A DNA stretch of 64,000 nucleotides from Rhyacophila brunnea (Eukaryota; Arthropoda; Insecta; Trichoptera; Rhyacophilidae), in the NCBI GenBank assembly GCA_022495005.1, contig JAGYXB010000461.1, forward strand, positions 372,001 through 436,000, in the 5' to 3' direction. The stretch's first letter is position 1. Each line of letters opens with the position of its first letter. Shown here in pieces: positions 55,812 to 64,000 of the stretch. The notes below the pieces were generated by a model that did no database searches, was not told the origin of the DNA, and saw nothing but the letters and a program-made list of their open reading frames with translations. The translations under genes and the position numbers were made by a program.

Positions 55812-56937
55812 CTTCTTCTTCTTCCATGTCCGCACCTAAGTCGGAGCATATGGACACCACTCGGCGCCTTCAAGAATCCTTCTCTCTCGCCAGTCTTCTT
55901 GTTTCATTCCAGGTCAAACTAGCATCCCGTAGCTCCGCCGTATACACTCTATAGATAGTATTTAGCGAGGACGCCGAAATCCGGTCGGCTTGAAGAACAA
56001 GCAAGCAAGGTTGAGGTTATCACTTGAGGTCTCTTATCTCCTTGTTGCTCCTAAAGTCATATCACCCCACCGCATACCCAGTATCTGTTGCAAACATCTG
56101 CTTTCGAAGCTCAGTATACGGTTGCTCTGAGCCTTCGTAAGGTGCCATGATTCGCTACCGTAAAGCAGCACCATCCGAATGCAAGCGTCGAATAGGCGGC
56201 ATTTGGTTTTGACCGAGTACAATCGTGAGTCCCAGATACTCCGCATCGAGTTGAATGTTGCTCCAGCCATTCCCATTTGGATAGCGAGCTCTCTATGCAA
56301 AATGCCATCTCCCATGATGTTTACCCCCAGGCATTTGAAGCTGTCGGCGCTCTCGATGTTTTTCCCGTCGCTAATCAGAGGGTAATCTGGATCAGGACAG
56401 GTGCTATTACCCAAAACGTTGGTTTTCTTCGCGTTGATTTTCAAACCAACGCGAGATGAGTTGTCATGCAACCTGTCGATTGTCTATTGAATGCCCTCGA
56501 TTGAGTTGTCGAATAAGACAGCGTCATCGGCATATTCCAGGTCACATAGCTTCACCGTGGGGGTAACAGGTATGCCTCGGTCAGGTGGTATTGACTTCCG
56601 TGGTATGAAGTCAAAGAGGATGAAGAGAAACGGAGCAAAGACACAACCATGTCAGACTCCGGTCGTGACCCCGAACCATTCCGTGACAGTGTCACCAATT
56701 CTGACACAGCATTCGCTATTCTCGTGCAGCCATTTGACTATGGCAATGATCCTGAAAGGGATCCCGTATGCTCCCAATATCCTCTAGAGAGAGGGGCGAT
56801 GCAAACTGTCGAAGGTCTTCTCATAATCTACAAAGCAGTAAGCCAACGGACTGTTCAGCTCATGGCTCTGCTGGAGAAGACATCGAAGGTTGTGGATTCG
56901 GTCTACACACGCTCGTCCAGGTAGAAACTCGGCCTGG
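55812..56937 (-). pseudogene. LINE reverse transcriptase, 5'-truncated, three in-frame stops
   Basis: One minus-strand frame runs from about 56937 to 56034. In order it gives QAEFLPGRACVDRIHNLRC (fingers), CFVDYEKTFDSLHRPSL (first catalytic aspartate), GIPFRIIAIVKWLHEN and GDTVTEWFGVTTGV. After a stop come HGCVFAPFLFILFDFIPRK and the catalytic box LEYADDAVLFDNSIEGIQ (YADD at 56523-56534). Then GLKINAKKTNVLG, FKCLGVNIMGDG and LLYGSESWHLTKAQSNRILS follow. Stops lie at 56784-56786, 56652-56654 and 56484-56486, with no frameshift between them. After 56034 a second frame gives DASLTWNETRRLAREKDS-type C-terminal residues, and the element ends in a GAAGAAGAAGAA run (55812-55825). It is more intact than the other LINEs here and belongs to a different family from 3950-5050. 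Host cDNA synthesis at the insertion site was its ancestral role; it is now dead. Confidence 0.9.
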
Positions 56938-58149
56938 TTTTTCCTCTAGTTACATGCATATAATTACAAAAACATCAACACTAAATATTTATTTATCGGG
57001 TTGCACAAAGACAAGAACGCTTTTCATTAGTGTTGAATTAAAGATTTATCATTATTTAGAATAGGTATGTTTTTTGTGTCATGGGTTATGGTGAAAATGT
57101 ATTAAGTAAGTAGGTACCTATATTAATTAAAATAAAACACAAAATAATATACCTAGTACTTATTCCATTTAGTTTAATGAAGATCAAGATCAGTTTCGTC
57201 CGCTTCAAATGGTTAAAAATGTCCCTCTGAAGCAAATTACTGAACCAGCTTTTATTTTAATTAATTATTTACAATACCAAAACATAGCGTACAACAATAA
57301 TTAGTTAATATGTCATACACACATTATATTATATTTGTCAAAATACAAAATAATGAGTTTATTGTGATAAATTACCCATATTAAAGCCATTATGGAATGA
57401 TATTAAGAGTTGTAATACTACAACGTAGTCAATAAAATATACAATTTCATCTTTATTTATTTATTGTAGATAAATATAATAATTATAGTTTCAGCAATAA
57501 GTTTCTATTAGAATTCGATGCAAAACCATTCTTAGGCGCGTAAGTCCTTAAGATACGCGCCTATCTTTAAGAGGCCAATATCGGAAACTTAGATTGCATC
57601 GCCTACAGTATCCATACATGTCATATTATTATTATTATTATTAATTGTATGTAGTAAATATACGGAAAAAGCCGAAAACGAAACCATTTAAAATACGGTC
57701 AACACTCGCCTAATTAGGATCTAAATTAACAACTCTGGATGGTGGTTATTGCTAACCAGATATTTCTGCATCGCGCAACTAGTCCATATTAGCTTAATAT
57801 ATATATATATTTTTTAAATTGCAACTGCAAAGATATTGTATGTCTAGTTTTTGTCTAAATTGAGTTAACATACACAACACGTTCATCTGCATCGTATCTT
57901 TACGCTGTAAAAATACTGTACGTTCAAATAGGATAATATGTGAGATAAAATTGTATCTTTCAAATAAGAATATTATGTCCATTTCTCATGCAACTGAAAT
58001 CTTAAAATTCAACTTTCTCAAAACATTTAACTGGACATACAATATTTTTACACTAAAACATCGAGTCGTATATTGTACATACATATTTTGATAAAAGAAT
58101 TACATAAGTATATAATATTATTATCCCATGTAATATATATAAATATTTT
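56938..58149. other. No gene; structured segment at 57517-57602
   Basis: Mostly AT-rich. GGCGCGTA and TACGCGCC (57535-57542, 57554-57561) form a GC-rich hairpin nested inside a wider GATGCAA/TTGCATC pairing. A (TTA)n tract lies at 57626-57645 and a (TA)n tract at 57796-57812. Confidence 0.4.
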
Positions 58150-58700
58150 AAAAGGATAGCTTCGTATCCTTGCGCGATATCCACGCAGGATATTCCGTCG
58201 AGTCGTTTGAGAGGAATGAAATCGTGGCAAGATGTCACACCAATGGCGCCACGGCCCGCGATCAAAGATATTGCCTTACAATGGCCATTTATTTTGCTCT
58301 CGATTGACACTTTGCACCCATTGTATATTTCTGTATGGGGCACCCAAAGCGCTGTATGCTGCGTCGCGTAATTTAATCACGTTAAACCGCTATGGGGGTT
58401 GGTTCACTTTAAAAACGATTATTTTTAATTGTTCGTTTATTTCATTATATGCTATTTTACCTACAGTCCCTCGCGTAAAAACATCATGTAATTATATTCT
58501 CCGATGCGTCTGCATCAGGCGTGCACACAAAAAAAATATGAGGGGTGTCCATTATCGTGTCCGGAAACTTATGCAATTCGCTGTATCACACTTCACCGTG
58601 AAATGTTGTATCGGAAATATATGTCCGTATATTAAAGACCGTCGAACCTCTTTGGGTCGTATAGTACTGACATAAATTCATGTCTAAATAAACCAAGGTT
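58150..58700. other. GC-richer island with the longest open frame in the window
   Basis: Mixed-composition sequence with no repeat match. A 147-codon plus-strand frame (58232-58675) is the longest ATG-started frame here, but its translation (MSHQWRHGPRSKILPYNGHL at the start) shows no domain I recognise. There is also a 96-codon frame on the opposite strand over part of it. No splice or promoter context supports it. It could be a species-specific gene, a conserved noncoding block or chance. Confidence 0.3.
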
Positions 58701-58712
58701 CTTGTCCGTTTA

Positions 58713-58850
58713 CACTTTACAGGAAGCCAGCAGCAAACAAATTTTAAAATAGCCCATACACTGGATTATTTGTTAGGTTAGGTTAGGTTTTCATTCTTGA
58801 AATCATGAATTTTGCCAGAATCAGCTATGAAAATTGAATTAATTAATGTT
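58713..58850 (+). mobile_element. TTAGG-bearing element, forward copy
   Basis: Matches 573-732: GAAGCCAGCAGCAAACAAAT, AAAATAGCC, TGGATTATTTGTTAGGTTAG, TTTTCATTCTTGAAATCATG, ATTTTGCCAGAATC. It has one more TTAGG unit than the 573 copy and lacks a clear right end. Confidence 0.5.
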
Positions 58851-58975
58851 CATATTGAATCTAATAAAATTGGAGACCGTGTAGTATACGGTCATCTCTT
58901 TCCGATAAGAAAGCTCACGGCGAAGTGTGCCACGGTGAAATGTTTTACGTACAATTTATATGTAACCATCCATTA
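58840..58975 (+). repeat. Unclassified repeat J, partial copy
   Basis: TTAATGTTCATATTGAATCT, AATAAAATTGG, TATACGGTCATCTCTTTCCG and GTGAAATGTTTTACGTACAA follow the order of the repeat J end in 14200-14345. Confidence 0.45.
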
Positions 58976-60350
58976 TAAGTCGATAGGGTTAACAAAATAT
59001 TGCGGGTGCCAAACTTCGACATATATCTAATACTCCGCCTACTAAACGCTTCAACCGCGGAATTTATAGGTACTTTCACCATACCCAGACACTCCGAATT
59101 TTTAGTCTAGCTAAAAACACTTATGCTAGAGCTCTAGAGCTCTCCATAAAATTTATGTAGCACTCGGCCCCCCGATTAGACGAGTGAATAACATCAGAGA
59201 GGCTGAGTGTGGCCGACTACTAAAAGTAGTACAATTAATTATTTTAAACGGGTGATGTAAATATCACATGAGTAATATTGGTTTTTAAGTTGTCACCCTG
59301 TGTGAGGAGCACAGGATTTCTTGTTTCCTCTTCGTTGGGCTCATTACGAAAGCCATTCTCAGTAGGCTGTGGAGATTTGAGAAAAACTGTACTTGTCTGA
59401 TATACTTATTGGCAATAAGGAGATAATCCGATATTACTACTAATGCATAGGTATACATACACTAATGACAACGACAGACTAAATCGATTAAATTTCAATA
59501 GCTCACTGACGATATAAAACTGAATGATGATTTTAAATTATGGATTTCCCTAAACATTCATACATGCAACATACGCTCTCAATATGTCATCTTCGAAAAA
59601 ACACGTCGTTATATTATTGTATTTGTTCCAAAACAATTTACAATTTTACCAGTCTAACTAGATATTTTTAAATACCTACTTATATTATATTTAAAACATT
59701 GACGAATAACTTCGGTACATTATCAGATATTTTATCCACATTCAGAAAACACAATAATACGCTGAATTTAGATCACAAATCAAAATAACGTTCATGAATA
59801 TCATCAACTGACATAACTGACTGAATAAATTACGCTAGTGAACTAACTGATAAATACTAATCACGAGATACAATTATTTTTAATTTTTAAAAACAATTTC
59901 AATTATATCTCATTGAATCCAATATAAATTATTTTTTAAATCATCTTATGTATTTAGTATTTGCTTAAAGCGATAGACATAGACAATAAACATATTCCTA
60001 AAGAGTGTAGGGCCTACAGTAACTACAGTAAGCGTATTCTGAAGCGCTTATAGATTCGGTTCAAATTTACAGACATGCTTGATGTTATGTGACGTCATAG
60101 CGATACAAAATGTAGTTTGAATTCTGTCGATCGGAATCCGAAGCTAATTCATTTTAAAATAGATAGCGCTTGTGGCCACTTGTTTTTTATTCGAAAATCA
60201 CTAAATTAAACGGTATTCTAAATTCTGACGATAGATGACTCTCAATTTATTGTTTTATATTTTCCATACATATTTTTATTTACCTGTTTTAATATAAATT
60301 AAATACTTGAAGATATATTTTTATTAGAAGGTATGCTTTAAATAATCGCC
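58976..60350. other. No gene recognised
   Basis: 59041-59360 is less AT-rich and includes the perfect palindrome AGAGCTCTAGAGCTCT (about 59130-59147). Nothing else identified. Confidence 0.4.
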
Positions 60351-60465
60351 TAGTGTGGAGCCTTCGCCACCGGCACCTATGAATGCATACGCCGCTCCAA
60401 GCGCATCGAAAATGAATCGGTGTAGCTGAGAGTAAACGTTGCTCAAAGTAAAAAAAGGGGAGTGT
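60351..60465. other. GC-richer segment, possible transposon end
   Basis: The complement contains GGTGCCGGTGGCGAAGGCTC, loosely like a hAT-type GTGGCGAAGG terminus, but no partner end or duplication was found. A 94-codon minus-strand frame over it has no recognisable domain. Confidence 0.3.
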
Positions 60466-61540
60466 TAGTGTAGGATATTGGATTTTTGCTGAAAGTGCCT
60501 GAAGCCATGATGTTTTTAAAAGTAGTTTATCGTCTGTATTAGTTAGGGTTCCTATGAATCTACTGAGTGGCATCTATCTACAACGAGCCCGGGACACCAA
60601 GGAAGTAGACACGGTGATATCCCAAAAACCTAATACGACAGTAAAGCTTCAAACTAAATATTACATCATTCATTTGAGTAGCTACGAATATACAATGTAC
60701 GATTGCTGTTATTATGTATACGATTACAATTTAGACATGCTAAGTATATTAATATCGTTTGATGAACTCAGTAAGGCCATATATATGTACTCCAATAATA
60801 AATATTAATAGTAACTCATTGTTTGACAAGCTTGCTACGTCATTATTTAGTGTATGACTAGGTACTGTACGATATAATAGGTGGTAATAACCACACGTTT
60901 ATGGATACGGTTCTCTTGAAGACATCTAGGAAATGGGTAAGTTCGTGTAAGTAGGAAAGGTGGGAATTAATACGTTGATTATTTTATTAAAATCAAAAAA
61001 GACTGGCTCGAAGTCTGTAAGTAGTTAATTAAAGTATTATTTAATATTTAAATACCATTGATGTACACATGTGCAAGCTCATAATGTATCTAATATTTTG
61101 TACCAGATGTAAGACGGTCGATAATAATATTGAAATATTGTATTCTGCATAGAAGACGCTTAATAAGTTAATAATCATTTAATATGTTTTCTTGATTATT
61201 TATTTACTACAAAAGAATAATGGCATTATTGCCATGATAAAATACAATACTTACAAAATTATAAACAGTATGAAAGTATAAATATTCAGTAAATGAATAA
61301 AAAAGAGTTAATTATGAATAACAACCATTTTTTTAAAATAAAAAGTAAGTTATTATGTAAATGTTAGTAGTATATATGTATTATATATGTATTAGTGTAA
61401 AATAGTAAAATAATAAAACAGTAAATAAATGACTAGGTACCTAAAAACGTAACAATATGAAAATGATATGTAGTAGGTATAGCACGAGTATATATAAAAA
61501 AAGTATTTGCCTACTCGATTTTTTCATTTTTAATTTCAAG
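60466..61540. other. AT-rich stretch without recognised features
   Basis: No gene or shared repeat recognised. Confidence 0.4.
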
Positions 61541-61600
61541 AATATTTTTCGAGAATTCGATATTGGTTTTTTTTTTTAGAATTCTCGAAATATTTCTCTT
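61541..61600. repeat. Repeat G motif cluster
   Basis: TTTTTCGAGAATTCGATATT and TAGAATTCTCGAAATATTTC face each other around a T tract, matching the palindromic words of 7540-7840. Confidence 0.45.
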
Positions 61601-62280
61601 TTACTCACTAAAGACCTCATAAAAAACGCAGTATTTCCCATTTGGATAAGATGGATTTAGGTAACATTACGATAAACTAGGTACATATGAGCCTACTAGT
61701 TACTGCTTTATTTAAGATTTATTATTCGATTGGAAGCAGTCTTCATTGTTTCAACATATCACCTAAACTGTAATAAGCAATATTAAAATTTCAAATACAC
61801 TGGTAAGACTGTCATAGGCTGATTCGTATAAATGATAATAATATAGATCCCTTCTCATATCCCGTATTGTACTTAGGACGGAATTCTCGCAAAGTTTATG
61901 CACGTCATCTCATAAGAGAAATAAAGTTAGCTGCGAGACAAAAGTGTGGCCACTCGATTCCTAAATAAATATTTATATTATTAGCAGTATAAAATAAATA
62001 TGATATTATAATTAATAAATTATTTTAAGTTCATGATAATAATTATTAAATTCATATGGTACCGTTTGCACGTGTTTACACCTATTCACAATTTCAAAAT
62101 TTTTAATTAATTACGGGGAATCAAAAATTACAAGTTCGTAACATTAGTCACGACATGGCGCGTATTGCGTCAGTGACATGATGTTACTATTCAATGGACT
62201 CTATTTAGGTTTATGCATGCAAATTTACATTAAATAGCTTGAATGTAGTTTGCTGTTCTATGCATATGCCTCTTAGCCTT
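61601..62280. other. AT-rich stretch without recognised features
   Basis: No gene recognised. It lies between two repeat G segments and may belong to one larger, decayed element. Confidence 0.35.
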
Positions 62281-62440
62281 GTAACAATTTCTCGATTTTG
62301 CAAGAGACTCATGGGTGATTTCTCAAGAAGCGGGATTTCTTTAAATTTCGGGAAAATAATTTTTTAAGATTTGAGATTTGCCTTCTGATTATTTTTTGAG
62401 AATTCTCGATACGAGATATCTCGATCACAACCTCTAGTTA
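62281..62440. repeat. Repeat G, second copy end
   Basis: TTTCTCGATTTTGCAAGAGA, GAGAATTCTCGATACGAGAT and the final ATCTCGATCACAACCTCTA parallel the right part of 7540-7840. Confidence 0.5.
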
Positions 62441-63246
62441 TCCTGCTTAGTAGACGTGAATTTAGTCATGTTAATTATTTAATTATCTGAAAGATGTCCA
62501 ATATTTATTTTGTTTTAGTTTAATTTATATAATAATTAGTTTTCATCGAGAATTAGTAATTATTATTGTTATGATAGTGTCCATATTATACCGACTTACT
62601 CTAATATTTTAATCTAAACTTGGCATGCGTTCGTAGAAGAATATTAATTGTCGAAGGGACGCATTCATGATACAAAATGAACGACACTTTTGTTCCTTTC
62701 CTGTCGGTAAATTATCAGTATTATTACTGTCTTATAAAATTAAAACTAACAAAGACAGCTTTCCAATACAAAATGCGTTTTAAAGACACAGCACTCGATA
62801 TAATTAGCAAATAAAACAATAAAATAAATATTCACAAATATACTACACATCTACCACCATACACACGCCTTGAAGCATGATTATCAATATGCGTAGTGCA
62901 CGTTATTCAGAAGCAGTGTAGTGATTTCCATAGTAAAAATACCTAACACTTATAATAATTATGTAGTTAGTTCAATATAATAAAACTGGAAGTTAAACTT
63001 ATTTAAATTACGTGGGGGGAGGGGGAAGACGAACAAATGGTTAATATTGATTTTGATAAATCGAGATTTTGAGACTGTGAGTAATATAATAATTACGTCA
63101 AGTTTTATCGGATATTTTCAATTAAATACCCGTAAAATCCGCCGTACAGAAATAATTATAAAAAAACTAAATATAGAACATGTGAAACAAAATGCATGCA
63201 ATTCTATCACACTACCATCAGTGGTAGGTACGTGTAAAATAATTTC
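62441..63246. other. AT-rich stretch without recognised features
   Basis: No gene or shared repeat recognised. Confidence 0.4.
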
Positions 63247-63254
63247 TGAAATAC

Positions 63255-63837
63255 CAGTGGCGAAGGGTAGAGGTAGACCCTGTTAGACTGTTAAGATCCG
63301 ACATAAATAGTAAACACTACACATTGTCAGTCAACCGTATTTGTTTTCATTGAACTAAGACTATAATGTGTAGATAGCGTTCATTAGTTTCTAAAATTCA
63401 ATTAAACCCTGCCTAATACCTACAAGCCATTATAGAATAATAGTCAAAAAATATCTGTTTATCTATAAAATATATAAAATTATGCCATTAAACCATGCAT
63501 AATTTTAGATATTTTAGAGATAGAGGAATATTTTTTATTGATTATAGTTTGGTTTAGGCGTTGCTTAATGAATTAAAAAAAAAACCAACAAAATGTGTAA
63601 CATGTATGAAAGACTCAACGAAAACAAATAAGTATATTAGAAAAAGTGTACATCATTTCAGTCTGATCGCCCATAGGATATTAAATTTAACCTAAACTAT
63701 TATGGTTGTGTTTGAATTTCAAAAAATAACCAGCACTATCTGCAAATTGTTTAATAAAAACAAATAAGTATGACTTGCAAAAGTTAGTGTGCACTTTATG
63801 TCAAAATTTAACAGCCTACCTCCACCCTCCGCTACTA
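63255..63837 (+). mobile_element. hAT MITE, nearly complete copy
   Basis: Begins CAGTGGCGAAGGGTAGAGG. The right end, reversed, begins TAGTAGCGGAGGGTGGAGG. Both continue as the family inverted repeat (GGCTGTTAA, GACATAAA, GTGTGCACT-like). The flanks TGAAATAC (63247-63254) and GAAAATAC (63838-63845) share six of eight bases, consistent with an older 8-bp duplication. About 580 bp, no transposase. Confidence 0.75.
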
Positions 63838-64000
63838 GAAAATACCTACTGGGTCCTTAATTTGTATCCAACACAAATTTAGTGGTAGAATACCTACCTA
63901 TTGGATAGCCGATAGACAAACTTATAAGATTAACGGAAATAAATATCATTAAAATACCAACGATCGAAAGGACAGACAATAATAACAATTGTGATGATAG

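Noticed and set aside
56179..57064. Plus-strand open frames in the 56.2-57.0 kb region
   Set aside because: They are antisense to the minus-strand LINE reverse transcriptase with its YADD box.
58780..58795. Telomere repeat array
   Set aside because: Only two to three TTAGG units, and the same units occur at the same place in two other dispersed copies.
1..64000. CRISPR arrays, operons, ribosome-binding sites, prophage or integrative elements
   Set aside because: The window is eukaryotic in character (LINEs, SINEs, hAT MITEs), and no regularly spaced direct-repeat array was seen.

Overview
This window looks like AT-rich, transposon-dense nuclear DNA from an arthropod, most likely an insect. 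The reasons are the class of non-LTR retrotransposon remnants, several tRNA-derived SINE families, hAT-type non-autonomous DNA transposons, scattered TTAGG-type motifs and many short TAGGTACCTA-like palindromes. An aphid-like (hemipteran) or lepidopteran source would fit, but the sequence alone does not settle it. I find no convincing host protein-coding gene, no functional tRNA or rRNA gene and no CRISPR array. The region reads as intergenic or long-intron DNA.

Layout. From 1 to 10 kb: a GC-richer start, a TTAGG-bearing inverted-repeat element (573-732), two direct copies of an unclassified repeat (about 1218-1515 and 5622-5955), and a 1.9-kb composite retroelement bounded by a 14-bp target-site duplication (3384-5293). 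That composite holds a 5'-truncated LINE. A SINE with an inverted 5' segment lies at 9002-9187. From 10 to 20 kb: a perfect 19-bp-stem hairpin (13811-13856), a hAT MITE (16153-16619), and an internally decayed hAT transposon with an 8-bp target-site duplication and a recognisable transposase C-terminus (16840-18222). A LINE reverse-transcriptase tail follows.

From 20 to 32 kb: two SINEs arranged head to head inside one 12-bp duplication (22808-23371), several copies of the hAT MITE family (the best at 26699-27255, with a perfect 8-bp duplication), and LINE 3' ends. From 32 to 51 kb: a series of inverted-repeat elements (32293-32562, 32900-33211, 33974-34233, 36161-36546, 41720-41980, 46127-46259, 50098-50496), a SINE inserted cleanly into a LINE (43180-43920), and a few GC-richer islands that may be host regulatory DNA. 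One island carries a perfect NRF-1-type palindrome. From 51 to 64 kb: a full SINE with its duplication (52790-53063), a LINE reverse transcriptase readable in one frame apart from three stop codons (55812-56937), and another hAT MITE at the right edge.

The most interesting pattern is that three separate SINE insertions contain internally inverted segments inside single target-site duplications. This resembles twin priming or template switching, normally discussed for LINEs. Element boundaries, duplications and inverted repeats were read by eye. Family names beyond superfamily, ages and taxon are inference.
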